This document shows, piece by piece, positions 17,409 through 26,500 of a stretch of 64,000 nt of DNA (position 1 is the stretch's first letter; each line of letters starts with the position of its first letter). The DNA is from Paludibacteraceae bacterium (GTDB taxonomy: Bacteria; Bacteroidota; Bacteroidia; Bacteroidales; Paludibacteraceae). The position numbers were made by a program, and so were the translations under genes. The notes under the pieces are model-generated. The model did no database searches. It was not told where the DNA came from and worked only from the letters and a program-made list of their open reading frames with translations. The DNA lies in contig JAKSKX010000002.1 in the NCBI GenBank assembly GCA_024401535.1, forward strand, positions 62,001 through 126,000, read 5' to 3'.

Positions 17409-18872
17409 CTACTCCTCAACAACCTTCTCGAATACTACTCTAAACTCAACACGACGGTTCTCAGCACGACCCTTAGCAGTCTTGTTGTCTGCTACTGGCT
17501 TCTCCTGACCGAATCCCTTAGACTTCATACGAGACTCGTCAACACCGTGGTTAACCAAGTAAGCCTTAACAGCTGCAGCACGGTCGTCAGAAAGCTTAAG
17601 GTTCTTGTCAGCGTTACCAACATTATCTGTGTGACCACCGATGAACAACTTGTAAGTTGGGTTCTCGTTCATTACAGTAACTACGTCGTCAAGAATCTTG
17701 TAAGAAGACTTCTTGATAGTAGCCTTACCTGTCTCGAACTGAATACCGTTAAGAGCCTTCTTGAACAACTGCTTAACAGCCTCCTTAACCTCAGGACAAC
17801 CGTTGTTCTCCTTTACACCCTTCTCGTTTGGACATGCATCCTCGTAGTCATAGATTCCATCTCCATCTGTATCGATAGGACAACCCTTCTCGTCAACAAA
17901 TCCCTTAGCAGCAGCTGGAGTACCAGGACACTGGTCAAGGTAATCAGCAACACCATCACCGTCTGAATCGATAGGACAACCCTTCTCGTCAATCATACCC
18001 TTAGCTTCAGCTGGAGTGTTAGGACACTGGTCAAGGTAATCAGCAACACCATCACCGTCTGAATCAATTGGGCAACCAAGAGTATCAACCTGAACACCTG
18101 CAGGAGTACCAGGGCACTTGTCTAGATAGTTTGGAACACCGTCCTTATCATCGTCAAGTGGGCAACCGTTAGCGTCAACTGCAACACCTGCTGGAGTGTT
18201 AGGACACTGGTCAAGCTTATCCTCAACGCCATCCTTATCAGAATCCTTAGGAGCGCCGAATGCGAACTTAACTCCTAGAGAGTGCATCATCTGCTGATCG
18301 TTAGCCTTACCGCAGTCACGAGTATCCTTGTCATCACCAAGAGTGAAACCATAACGGCAGATGTAAGACAAAGCAACACGCTCAGTAAGACGAAGATCGC
18401 ATCCAAGACCTGCAGGGATAACCAAATCACCACCGTCAACACCGATGAAATCATCTACTGTAGAAAGGTTACGGTAACCAACTCCGGCGAAAGCGAATGG
18501 ATGGAACTTGCACTTCTCGTTCTTAACGAACTTGAAAGCTGCAGTCAAGTCAGCATAGATCTCGTTCTGCTTGTAAACAGGTCCATTGCTTAATGGAGCA
18601 ACTGCCTTATTGAACTTAGCTCCGATACGGCCATATGCACCGAACAAAGAAACGTCCCAACGCTCGTTCAAGAAACGTGAAACCTGAAGACCACCGTGTC
18701 CGTGGAATGTGTAACCCTTACCAAGGATTCCAAACATATCGGAAGCCAACTCTCCTTCATACTCAGTCAAACCACCATAAACACCGATAGCCCATGGGTT
18801 AGACTCGTTCTGTGCAGAAGCAATCGAAAGAGATGCCAATGCTGCACATGCTAAAGATGTAATTCTTTTCAT
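17409..18872 (-). CDS. OmpA-family outer-membrane protein with thrombospondin type 3 repeats
   Basis: A 487-residue outer-membrane protein. A signal peptide (about 1-20) precedes an N-terminal eight-stranded barrel (about 21-205), five calcium-binding thrombospondin type 3 repeats with DxDxDGV and CPxTPA motifs (about 208-350), and a C-terminal OmpA peptidoglycan-binding domain (HTDNVGNADKNLKLSDDRA). It links the outer membrane to the cell wall and is usually abundant; the codon bias and the two-element promoter agree. It is monocistronic. Confidence 0.93.
   Translation of the reverse strand: MKRITSLACAALASLSIASAQNESNPWAIGVYGGLTEYEGELASDMFGILGKGYTFHGHGGLQVSRFLNERWDVSLFGAYGRIGAKFNKAVAPLSNGPVYKQNEIYADLTAAFKFVKNEKCKFHPFAFAGVGYRNLSTVDDFIGVDGGDLVIPAGLGCDLRLTERVALSYICRYGFTLGDDKDTRDCGKANDQQMMHSLGVKFAFGAPKDSDKDGVEDKLDQCPNTPAGVAVDANGCPLDDDKDGVPNYLDKCPGTPAGVQVDTLGCPIDSDGDGVADYLDQCPNTPAEAKGMIDEKGCPIDSDGDGVADYLDQCPGTPAAAKGFVDEKGCPIDTDGDGIYDYEDACPNEKGVKENNGCPEVKEAVKQLFKKALNGIQFETGKATIKKSSYKILDDVVTVMNENPTYKLFIGGHTDNVGNADKNLKLSDDRAAAVKAYLVNHGVDESRMKSKGFGQEKPVADNKTAKGRAENRRVEFRVVFEKVVEE
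17816..18250 (-). repeat. Tandem repeats of about 96 bp encoding thrombospondin type 3 units
   Basis: Within the OmpA-family gene, near-identical blocks recur with a 96-base offset (for example around 17926 and 18022), encoding 32-residue acidic DSDGDGVADYLDQCP units. The outer units are more diverged. Confidence 0.8.
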
Positions 18873-18947
18873 TTTAGAATAGAATGTTATTTTTATTATT
18901 ACCTATTTATCAGTACAAAATGCCCTAAAAAAGAGCATACTCAAATG

Positions 18948-18980
18948 CAAAAATAGATAATTTTTGATTTATTTAACAAA
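18948..18980 (-). promoter_or_regulatory. Promoter of the OmpA-family gene
   Basis: On the minus strand TTTG (18980-18977) and TATTTTTG (18955-18948) are spaced by 21 bases, a good match to the Bacteroidetes housekeeping promoter, 76 bases upstream of the start. Confidence 0.6.
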
Positions 18981-19038
18981 TTTAGGCTGTAAAAAAAGCA
19001 TATTTAATGCTGAAAAACATTATTTGAATAGTAAAAAT

Positions 19039-19069
19039 AAAAAAGACAGCCACATTGACTATCTTTTTT
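19039..19069 (-). terminator. Possible terminator of the sirtuin gene
   Basis: An A-rich arm at 19039-19049 pairs with 19059-19069 with one mismatch. On the minus strand it ends in a run of T just after the sirtuin stop codon. Confidence 0.55.
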
Positions 19070-19075
19070 ATCGTT

Positions 19076-19780
19076 CTATTGCTCGTTTTCCAACAACTTG
19101 ACAAGATCAACCACCCCCTCGCTAGCCTTCTTCGGGATTACTTTTATCCTTGGGTTGCCTAGCATAGAACTGTTTGGATTTGGATCTATGAAATATGTAT
19201 GTGTAGAGCTGGGAATATACTGAATCAAAGAGGCAGCGGGATATACAACCATTGATGTTCCGATAACTACGAATATGTCAGCCTCACTAACAACGTCTAT
19301 GGCTTCCTCGAACATTGGGACTGGCTCGTCAAATAGAACTATATTGGGCCTCAACCCGTTTCCATCAGGGCCTACAGAGTCAACTGTAATATGAGGGTTG
19401 TCCAAATCAGTACGCCTTACTATAAGTTTGGGATTCCTAGTCGAGCAAACTGTAGCGAGTTCCCCGTGCAGATGAATTATTTTGGAACTGCCTGCCTTCT
19501 CGTGCAGGTCATCAATGTTTTGAGTGACAACAGTAACGTCGAACTTGGATTCAAGCTCCCTCAACACTTTGTGAGCGGCGTTGGGCTGTCGGTCCTTGGC
19601 ATCATCATAGAAATAGTTAAGGAAGTCCAAGACGTCCTGTGGATGCTCGACTAAGGCACGATGTGTGCAAACATCCTCGACTTTATACTTGTGCCAGTAC
19701 CCCTCTGCCATGTCTCGGAACGTATTTATTCCGCTCTCTGCACTGATACCGGCTCCTGTCAATACCACTAGCTTTTTCAT
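19076..19780 (-). CDS. NAD-dependent protein deacylase, Sir2 family, lacking the zinc cysteines
   Basis: A 234-residue sirtuin: GAGISAESGINTFRD at 9-23 binds NAD, TQNID is at 86-90, and the catalytic histidine is H105 in HLHG. Sirtuins remove acyl groups from lysines with consumption of NAD. The usual zinc-binding pair of CxxC motifs after the catalytic His is missing: only C112 is present (VCSTRNP), and the next segment lacks cysteines. The rest of the fold appears intact. It lies downstream of der but a terminator stands between them, so it is probably transcribed separately. Confidence 0.88.
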   Translation of the reverse strand: MKKLVVLTGAGISAESGINTFRDMAEGYWHKYKVEDVCTHRALVEHPQDVLDFLNYFYDDAKDRQPNAAHKVLRELESKFDVTVVTQNIDDLHEKAGSSKIIHLHGELATVCSTRNPKLIVRRTDLDNPHITVDSVGPDGNGLRPNIVLFDEPVPMFEEAIDVVSEADIFVVIGTSMVVYPAASLIQYIPSSTHTYFIDPNPNSSMLGNPRIKVIPKKASEGVVDLVKLLENEQ

Positions 19781-19799
19781 ACGATAAAACAGAAAAAGA

Positions 19800-19830
19800 A
19801 GGGAGTGCGGATCATTCTACCCCACTCCCT
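19800..19830 (-). terminator. Terminator of the der operon
   Basis: AGGGAGTG (19800-19807) pairs with CACTCCCT (19823-19830); on the minus strand a T-rich tract follows. It closes the M23-dxr-rseP-era-der run. Confidence 0.75.
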
Positions 19831-19839
19831 ATAATGAAC

Positions 19840-21156
19840 TTACTTTTGACGAACGTAGATGTTTACCGGAGTTCCAGTCAAACTCCACTTTTCACGCAAC
19901 TTGTTCTCAAGGAATCGCTTGTATGGGTCCTTGACATACTGCGGAAGGTTTGCATAGAACACGAACGATGGAACTGCTGTGTTCGGCAACTGCATCACGT
20001 ACTTTATCTTGATGTACTTGCCCTTCAATGCAGGTGGCGGATAGTTCTCTATCAAAGGAAGGAAGAACTCATTCAACTGGCTTGTGCTGATTCTGCGAGT
20101 ACGGTTTTTGTAAACCTCCATAGCTTCCTCTACAACCTTGAATATTCTCTGCTTGTTTGTTACAGAAGTGAATATGATAGGGAAGTCAGTAAAAGGAGCA
20201 AGGCGATCGCGTACAACCTTCTCGAACTTCACTGTTGTGTTTGCATCCTTGTTTTCGACCAAGTCCCACTTGTTGACAACAACCACAAGTCCCTTGCTGT
20301 TCTTCTGGATCAACTGAACAATGTTCAAATCCTGGGACTCGAGACCACGAGTTGCGTCAATCATAAGAATGCAGACATCAGAATCCTCGATGGAACGAAT
20401 GGAACGAATTACTGAGAAATACTCAAGGTCTTCGGTCACCTTTCCCTTCTTACGAATTCCGGCAGTATCGACAAGATAAAAATCATAGCCGAACTTAGTA
20501 TATCTAGTGTTGATGCTGTCTCTTGTTGTTCCGGCAATATCAGTCACTACGTTTCTCTCTTCGCCGATAAAAGCGTTCACGATTGACGACTTACCTGCGT
20601 TTGGACGACCTACTACAGCGAAACGAGGCAAAGAGTCCTCTTCAAGGTCCTCCTCCTTGGCAGGCATAATCTCAAGAATCTTGTCAAGCAAATCTCCTGT
20701 ACCTGAGCCATTGATTGCAGACACACACATCGGATCTCCTAGTCCGAGTTTATAGAACTCAGCCGAAGCGTACTGCCAATCATAGTTGTCCACCTTGTTG
20801 GAAACAACCAAAACAGGCTTCTTGCTCTGACGAAGAAGCTGAGCCACCTGAGCGTCAAGGTCTGTCAAGCCGTTCATTGTGTCAACTACGAAAAGAATAA
20901 CGTCGCACTCCTCTATGGCGATGACAACTTGCTTGCGGATCTCCTCCTCGAAAATATCATCAGAATCGACAACCCAACCACCGGTGTCGATTATAGAGAA
21001 TTCCTTACCGCACCAAAAAACCTTTCCGTACTGACGGTCGCGCGTAGTTCCCGCCTGCTCATTCACGATGGCCTGACGAGTCTGAGTCAGTCTGTTAAAG
21101 AGCGTTGACTTTCCCACGTTAGGGCGACCAACTATAGCTACTATATTACTTGCCAT
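19840..21156 (-). CDS. der: Ribosome biogenesis GTPase Der (EngA)
   Basis: A 438-residue protein with two consecutive GTPase domains (P loops GRPNVGKST at 10-18 and GRPNAGKSS at 183-191; NKVD and NKWD base-recognition motifs) and a C-terminal KH-like domain. It acts in assembly of the 50S ribosomal subunit. It is the last gene of a minus-strand operon, 45 bases after era. Confidence 0.96.
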   Translation of the reverse strand: MASNIVAIVGRPNVGKSTLFNRLTQTRQAIVNEQAGTTRDRQYGKVFWCGKEFSIIDTGGWVVDSDDIFEEEIRKQVVIAIEECDVILFVVDTMNGLTDLDAQVAQLLRQSKKPVLVVSNKVDNYDWQYASAEFYKLGLGDPMCVSAINGSGTGDLLDKILEIMPAKEEDLEEDSLPRFAVVGRPNAGKSSIVNAFIGEERNVVTDIAGTTRDSINTRYTKFGYDFYLVDTAGIRKKGKVTEDLEYFSVIRSIRSIEDSDVCILMIDATRGLESQDLNIVQLIQKNSKGLVVVVNKWDLVENKDANTTVKFEKVVRDRLAPFTDFPIIFTSVTNKQRIFKVVEEAMEVYKNRTRRISTSQLNEFFLPLIENYPPPALKGKYIKIKYVMQLPNTAVPSFVFYANLPQYVKDPYKRFLENKLREKWSLTGTPVNIYVRQK

Positions 21157-21201
21157 TTTAATCTTCTCTTTTCAATTACACAAAATGTTTTGCTCTGGGA
21201 A

Positions 21202-22083
21202 TTAGTCCAGTTCGTACCCGAAAGACTTAAGCTTCGAGTCCTTGCTTCTCCAGTCCTTCTCAACTTTCACGAAAAGTTCAAGGAACACTTTTTTGCCGAA
21301 GAATGCCTCTATATCCTTGCGGGCTTCCATACCGACCTTCTTGAGCATTGCACCGGCTTTGCCGATAATGATGCCCTTCTGTGTGTCTCGTTCAGTATAG
21401 ATTACCGCATTGATTCGAATGAGCTTTTCGTCTTCCTTGAACTGCTCAACCACGCACTCTACAGAGTATGGTATTTCCCTGTCATAGTTAGTAAGAATCT
21501 TCTCGCGAATAATTTCAGTGACAAAGAATCGTGCAGGCTTGTCAGTCAAAGCGTCCTTGTCAAAATAAGGAGGTGAATCAGGGAGCAAGTCCTTAATTCT
21601 TTTCAGGATATAGTCAAGGTTGAAATTGTTCTGAGCCGAACACGGGATAATCTCGGCTTTAGGCAACAATTTGTTCCAAGACGCAACAAGAGCCTCAAGT
21701 TTCTGCTGATCAGTCAGATCAATCTTGTTAATAATCAAAAGCACTGGGGCGTTCTGCTTTTTCACTTTCTCTATGAAGTCAATATTCTTGGTGGCGTTTT
21801 CGACTGTATCGGTCACGTAAAGCAACACGTCTGCGTCGGTAAGCGCACTATTGGAGAAGTTCAACATTGACTCCTGCAACTTGTAGTTAGGCTTCAGCAC
21901 ACCGGGAGTGTCAGAGTAAACAATCTGGAAATCCTCACCATTTACTATTCCCATAATACGATGACGCGTAGTTTGAGCCTTGGAAGTGATGATAGATATT
22001 CTCTCTCCGACTAATGCGTTCATCAATGTAGATTTTCCCACGTTCGGGTTACCTACGATGTTTACGAATCCGGCTTTGTGCAT
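21202..22083 (-). CDS. era: GTPase Era
   Basis: A 293-residue GTPase with P loop GNPNVGKST at 11-19, DTPG, NKID and a C-terminal type II KH domain with IIGKAGAMLKKVG. Era binds the 3' end of 16S rRNA and helps mature the 30S subunit. It lies between rseP and der; pairing of era with der is common in Bacteroidota. Confidence 0.96.
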   Translation of the reverse strand: MHKAGFVNIVGNPNVGKSTLMNALVGERISIITSKAQTTRHRIMGIVNGEDFQIVYSDTPGVLKPNYKLQESMLNFSNSALTDADVLLYVTDTVENATKNIDFIEKVKKQNAPVLLIINKIDLTDQQKLEALVASWNKLLPKAEIIPCSAQNNFNLDYILKRIKDLLPDSPPYFDKDALTDKPARFFVTEIIREKILTNYDREIPYSVECVVEQFKEDEKLIRINAVIYTERDTQKGIIIGKAGAMLKKVGMEARKDIEAFFGKKVFLELFVKVEKDWRSKDSKLKSFGYELD

Positions 22084-22116
22084 ATCTTGTACTTTATAAT
22101 TCTAATTAGTTACTTA

Positions 22117-23424
22117 TTACTTAAAAAATCTGAACAGATCGAGTCCGTTTGCAAACAGCATGAGCGCAAACAGAAGCGCAATTCCAATCATTTGAGCCTT
22201 GACCAGGAACTCGTGGCTCGGCTTCTTTCTCGTTATTATTTCATAGAGGACGAACATTGCGTGTCCACCGTCCAATGCAGGGATTGGAAGAACATTCATA
22301 AAAGCAAGAATGACCGAAAGGAACGCCGTAATCGAAAGGAAATAGCGAAGGTCAAACGACGAAGAGAACAACGAGGCCAAAGTTCCGAAACCGCCCATGC
22401 TCTGAGCCCCTTCGGGAGTGAATACGTACTTCATACTGCTCGCATATCCCGTCAATTTGCCGAATCCCCTTGAAATTCCCATAGGGACAGCCTCCATGAA
22501 GCCGTAGTCCACATGAGTGACCTTGTAAATTTCCGAAAGTCTTCCATTTATTGCCGCACCTATTTTTCCGTCCTTGTTCGGAGTTACGCTCATCTGTAGC
22601 GTGTCCGAGCCTCTAGCCACGGACAAGGCCACCGGCTTGTTCGCATTAGCCCCGAAAATTCTGCTTGCCTCAGTGAAAAACACTTCCTTTCCGTTCACCT
22701 TGAGGATTCGGTCCCCCTTGCGAAGTCCGAGTTTCTCAGCCGGCATATTCGGCATAACCTCCTGGACAATGAATGGAAGTCTGTAAGTTGCGAAGCCTCT
22801 GTTTTCGGTCAGAATCTTCTTGACAAAGTCAGAGGGCATAATTATTTCCACGACGCTTCCGTTTCTGTTCACGGTAACTTTCTGAGCTTCGAAGATTCTG
22901 GTTGCGCTTTCCTGGTCTAGGCTGACAATTTCCTCACCGTCCGCAGATACAAGAATGTCTCCGTCCCGGAAACCAGCCTCCTGGGCTGACCAAGAGAACT
23001 CAAGTCCGTAAGTCACATCCTTCATTGCCACATAGTCATCCCCCCAGTGATAGAGCATTCCTATGTAAATTCCAACTGCAAGGAGAAAGTTCATGAAAAC
23101 TCCAGCAACCATTATTATGAGTCTCTGCCAAGCTGGTTTGCTTCTGAATTCCCAAGGCTGAGGCTCCTTGCCGGCGAACTCCGTGTCCATGCTTTCGTCC
23201 ACCATTCCCGCAAGCTTGACATAGCCGCCAAGCGGAAGCCAGCCGATTCCGTAAGTCGTCTCGCTGTTCTTGGGTTTGAACGAGAACAGGCTGAAGCCTG
23301 GGTTAAAGAAGATGTAGAACTTCTCAACCCTCACGCCAAACATCTTCGCAGTAATGAAATGTCCGAACTCGTGAATCATCACCAAGAGCGAAAGACACCC
23401 GAAAAATTGAAGCAATACTGCCAT
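22117..23424 (-). CDS. rseP: RseP-type site-2 intramembrane metalloprotease
   Basis: A 435-residue membrane protease with the zinc motif HEFGH at 18-22 in the first helix, tandem PDZ domains in the middle, and the third zinc-site motif ALDGGH near the C-terminus, followed by a last helix. It cleaves membrane-embedded substrates such as anti-sigma factors or remnant signal peptides; the substrate here is unknown. It follows dxr by 28 bases, a usual arrangement. Confidence 0.93.
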   Translation of the reverse strand: MAVLLQFFGCLSLLVMIHEFGHFITAKMFGVRVEKFYIFFNPGFSLFSFKPKNSETTYGIGWLPLGGYVKLAGMVDESMDTEFAGKEPQPWEFRSKPAWQRLIIMVAGVFMNFLLAVGIYIGMLYHWGDDYVAMKDVTYGLEFSWSAQEAGFRDGDILVSADGEEIVSLDQESATRIFEAQKVTVNRNGSVVEIIMPSDFVKKILTENRGFATYRLPFIVQEVMPNMPAEKLGLRKGDRILKVNGKEVFFTEASRIFGANANKPVALSVARGSDTLQMSVTPNKDGKIGAAINGRLSEIYKVTHVDYGFMEAVPMGISRGFGKLTGYASSMKYVFTPEGAQSMGGFGTLASLFSSSFDLRYFLSITAFLSVILAFMNVLPIPALDGGHAMFVLYEIITRKKPSHEFLVKAQMIGIALLFALMLFANGLDLFRFFK

Positions 23425-23452
23425 AAATATTATCTATCAACAAATTAAATCA

Positions 23453-24607
23453 TTAACAAAAGCTTTCAGCCAGCCTTCGAGCGGTCTTGTCCGTTTCGAC
23501 ATAGTCCTCGTACGAAGGCTTCTGCACGAAATGGGATTTTCTGACCTCGTCCATAGTTCGCTCTATTACGTCACTCATTTCTAGGAATCCTATTTCGTTC
23601 TTGAGGAACTTTGCCACCACGACTTCGTTTGCCGCATTGAGCGCACACGCCGAATTTCCCTTCTCGTCCAAGGCTCTGAAAGCTAGGGCAAGGTTTCTGA
23701 ACACCTCGGGGTCTGGCTTTTCGAAGGTGAGAGTTGCAACTTTGGCGAAGTCTAGCCTTTCGCCACCGAGGTGAATTCTGTTCGGGTAGCTCATTGCGAG
23801 CGAAATCGGAATCCTCATGTCTGGAGTTCCGAGCTGAGCAAGAACCGCTCCATCCTCGTACTGGACCATAGAGTGAATAATACTCTGCGGATGAACCTGA
23901 ACCTCAATCATTTCTGGAGTCAGGTCAAAGAGCCACTTTGCCTCGATTACCTCGAAACCCTTGTTCATCATTGAAGCTGAGTCGATTGTAATTTTCGCTC
24001 CCATGCTCCAGTTCGGATGCTTCAAAGCCTGGGCTGGTGTCACATTTTCCAACTGCTTTCGAGTCCAGCCCCTGAACGGACCTCCTGAAGCAGTAAGGAT
24101 AATTTTTTCAAGTCTATTGTGTCGATTTCCATCGAGGCACTGGAAGATTGCGGAGTGCTCAGAATCGACGGGAAGAAGCTTCACACCAAACTTCTGGCAG
24201 AGATCACAGACCAAATCACCAGCAACGACAAGCGTCTCCTTGTTCGCTAGTGCAATCTGTTTTCCAGCCTTGATTGCCGAGATTGTCGGAGCAAGCCCCG
24301 AATAGCCGACAAGGGCAACGAGAACCATGTCCACCTCGCTCATTTCGGCAACCTCGCAGATTGCCCTTTCTCCTGCCAAAACTTTGGTTTTCAAACCTTT
24401 GACAGCCTCAGAGACGAACTCGTACTTTGATTCGTCTGCGATAACGGCGAAGTTTGGCTCGAACTCGCGAATCTGCTGGACAAGCAAATCTGCGTTTCGT
24501 CCAGCCGTAATTGCAAAGGCCTCGTACTTGTCCTTGTTTTCACGGATTACATCCAAAGTCTGAGTACCAATGGAACCCGTAGAACCTAAAATGGAAATCT
24601 TCTTCAT
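23453..24607 (-). CDS. dxr: 1-deoxy-D-xylulose 5-phosphate reductoisomerase
   Basis: A 384-residue enzyme of the methylerythritol phosphate route to isoprenoids; converts DXP to MEP with NADPH. The N-terminal NADPH loop GSTGSIGTQTL, ALANKETLV, the metal-binding VDSEHSAIFQCL and the flexible loop with SMGAKITIDSASMMNKG are all present. Length is normal. It is cotranscribed with the LytM-like gene upstream and rseP downstream. Confidence 0.96.
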   Translation of the reverse strand: MKKISILGSTGSIGTQTLDVIRENKDKYEAFAITAGRNADLLVQQIREFEPNFAVIADESKYEFVSEAVKGLKTKVLAGERAICEVAEMSEVDMVLVALVGYSGLAPTISAIKAGKQIALANKETLVVAGDLVCDLCQKFGVKLLPVDSEHSAIFQCLDGNRHNRLEKIILTASGGPFRGWTRKQLENVTPAQALKHPNWSMGAKITIDSASMMNKGFEVIEAKWLFDLTPEMIEVQVHPQSIIHSMVQYEDGAVLAQLGTPDMRIPISLAMSYPNRIHLGGERLDFAKVATLTFEKPDPEVFRNLALAFRALDEKGNSACALNAANEVVVAKFLKNEIGFLEMSDVIERTMDEVRKSHFVQKPSYEDYVETDKTARRLAESFC

Positions 24608-24644
24608 GTTTTCTGCCTCAGTGGGCCAAAAATGTTCTTGTACT

Positions 24645-25766
24645 TTACTGTTCAGCCGGAGTCTGAGCCGGAGCTGGAGTTTGAGCTGGAGCCTCTGCCG
24701 GAGCCTCCTTCTTGACTTCAGTCGGAGATTCCTTCTTTACCTCTGCTGGAGTCTCCTTCTTTACCTCGACCGGAGCTTCTGCAGGAGTCACGCTCTTTGC
24801 CGGAGTTACAGCGTCAGGCTTTTGAGTCTGCTTCTTGGCAACAGAATTCAAGTCAACCGGTGAAACCTGGAATTTTGCGTTCTTCTTGCTCTGAGCCTCA
24901 TCCTTGATAACTTTTCCCGTAGAGAAAGAAATGTACTCCTGAGGGTTTAGAGGCTTTCCTGAAAGCCAAAGCTCGAAAGTCATTTCCTGAGTCTCGTTAT
25001 CCCTTAGGGTTGCAAGGATTTCGCCAGCGTGAACAACATCGCCGATGTTCTTGAAGAACGGCTGCGTGAACTTGTATGTCGAAACCAGGTTCTCGTCATG
25101 CTGAATCTGAATACAGTATCTGTTGTGGGCTGAATAGCCTGTGAAAATCACGTGTCCGTCCAAGATGCTGTAAATGCTAGCCAACGGCTCCACGGCAAGC
25201 GAAACTCCGTACCTTTCGATACTGCTGTCGTAGGGTTTTGTGACGACTCCAAGAGAAGGCCTCTGCATTACGAGGCGCTGGCTGAGCGAAGAAACCTTGA
25301 AGTCCGTTGAATACTTCTGCTCAATTTCGTAGGTCGAACAGAAGGCGTTTTCCCTTTCGCTCGGATTCATCTTGACCTTTTCAAGCTCCACGTTCACAAG
25401 ATCAGAGAGAACCGCATTGCTGTCCTTGGTCTCTATTTCGCCGCAGACAACCTTGTGAAGCATTTCCAGGTACATTTGGTTCTGAGCCGTAAGTTCCTGG
25501 AGCGAGTCAACCACTAGCGCCTGGTTCTTGACCTTTGCGTCAAGCTCGATTCCGTCAGTGTAGCCCGGAAGGAACGAGCGCAACGGCGTCTTCATAATCA
25601 AAAATGCTATGAAGAAGAAGTAAAGCACCGCAATGGCGAAGCAGAAAAGAATCACCTGAATGCGGGAAAGACGTATGTGCCAAGCCTCCTCTAACGTGTT
25701 TTCGTTCAGGATTGTAAGCTTGTATTTGAAGTTAAGTTTATGTAGAAAACTCTCTTTTTTTGCCAT
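24645..25766 (-). CDS. Membrane-anchored LytM/M23-like protein with lost zinc ligands
   Basis: A 373-residue protein with one membrane helix (about 36-58), a coiled region, a LytM/M23 fold at about 180-280, and a low-complexity C-terminal tail of PAEVKKE-type repeats. M23 endopeptidases need H..D and HxH zinc ligands. Here the first block reads YGVSLAV (186-192), so the usual His and Asp are gone, and the HLHFEL block is EMTFEL (261-266). The domain is therefore probably not catalytic and may act as a scaffold or activator, as EnvC and NlpD do. A bactofilin gene is the next gene upstream on the same strand. First gene of the dxr-rseP-era-der run. Confidence 0.8.
   Translation of the reverse strand: MAKKESFLHKLNFKYKLTILNENTLEEAWHIRLSRIQVILFCFAIAVLYFFFIAFLIMKTPLRSFLPGYTDGIELDAKVKNQALVVDSLQELTAQNQMYLEMLHKVVCGEIETKDSNAVLSDLVNVELEKVKMNPSERENAFCSTYEIEQKYSTDFKVSSLSQRLVMQRPSLGVVTKPYDSSIERYGVSLAVEPLASIYSILDGHVIFTGYSAHNRYCIQIQHDENLVSTYKFTQPFFKNIGDVVHAGEILATLRDNETQEMTFELWLSGKPLNPQEYISFSTGKVIKDEAQSKKNAKFQVSPVDLNSVAKKQTQKPDAVTPAKSVTPAEAPVEVKKETPAEVKKESPTEVKKEAPAEAPAQTPAPAQTPAEQ
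24651..24790 (-). repeat. Low-complexity repeat encoding a Pro/Ala/Glu/Lys tail
   Basis: The 3' end of the LytM-like gene consists of imperfect copies of a 21-base unit encoding ETPAEVKK-like heptads, then Ala/Pro/Gln-rich triplets. The tail could span the peptidoglycan layer; its length may vary between strains. Confidence 0.7.
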
Positions 25767-25782
25767 CAGTAATCAATCATAA

Positions 25783-25813
25783 GTCATAATGCGTAACGCA
25801 CAATGCACAATTA
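25783..25813 (-). repeat. Degenerate 7-8 bp tandem repeat
   Basis: On the minus strand the sequence runs as variants of ATTGTGC / ATTATGA / CTTATGA in succession. Short phased tandem repeats of this kind occur in intergenic DNA of Bacteroidota; here it covers the region just upstream of the LytM-like start. Confidence 0.4.
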
Positions 25814-25819
25814 ACGGAG

Positions 25820-25827
25820 CAAAGTTA
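25820..25827 (-). promoter_or_regulatory. Putative -7 element of the LytM-dxr-rseP-era-der operon
   Basis: On the minus strand TAACTTTG matches TAnnTTTG, 54 bases upstream of the LytM-like start; no good -33 element is seen. Confidence 0.4.
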
Positions 25828-26443
25828 CAAATAATTTTCGAGAAGTCACGAACGGCGGACAAACTTTTTTGGGGCATGAAGTTCTTGTCTCATTTTCAAA
25901 AGACTCGATTTTGCAAGGCGGACTATTTCTTCGACGAGGCAGACCTAACTGTTACTATAATATTCGGTTAGACTTGAAATTTGGCAGAATTATCTATAAT
26001 TCATAAAAGACATTGTCTGCCTATCCGCTAATGCAAAAATTGACTGCATCCTATCAAATTCCTCTATACTATCCAAGCTTTTACCTTATTTTCTTAATCT
26101 GACTGTTTCTTCATTCTCATAAGAACTTTTAACAGAACGAAAAGGCAAGTCTCTTACTAGCTCAATGTTTTCAAACATGGAGTAGATATCATTATTTTTC
26201 CAATCAAATGATTTTGAAGATGCAATAGGGAGTTTGATTTTTGAATCTTCTTCACTATAGGATGCAATGGCAAGAAAACAATAGGCTATCAAGGGCCAAA
26301 GTCATCCAAACTATATCAAAAATTCAAAGCTTTGGCAAACAGGCATACAATCGGAAATACGGAATCTATGAACTTATGTGAATCCGACTGCACTGCACAA
26401 CCTTTTTGTCACATGAGCATCTCTGCACACCTTCCTAAGACAA

Positions 26444-26471
26444 GAAAAGACGCATTTTCATGCGTCTTTTC
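26444..26471 (-). terminator. Terminator of the bactofilin gene
   Basis: Perfect 11-base inverted repeat (26444-26454 with 26461-26471) with a 6-base loop, rich in A/T at the ends, downstream of the bactofilin stop. Confidence 0.8.
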
Positions 26472-26500
26472 GTATAAAGTTGTCAAGTGAGAGACTTGAT

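Larger units (their letters stand above)
25767..26500. other. Long intergenic region with degraded sequence
   Basis: A 734-base gap between the bactofilin gene and the LytM-like gene. It contains a tandem-like short repeat next to the LytM-like start, a -7-like element, and the bactofilin terminator at the other end. A minus-strand ORF at 26086-26292 (68 codons, TTG start) has no recognisable motif and is more likely a gene remnant or chance. Confidence 0.5.

Noticed and set aside
25789-25971. 60-codon plus-strand ORF upstream of the LytM-like gene
   Set aside because: It overlaps the short tandem repeat and the promoter element and shows no family resemblance.
26086-26292. 68-codon minus-strand ORF as a gene
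   Set aside because: It starts with TTG, has no motif and lies in a degraded intergenic region; at most a remnant.
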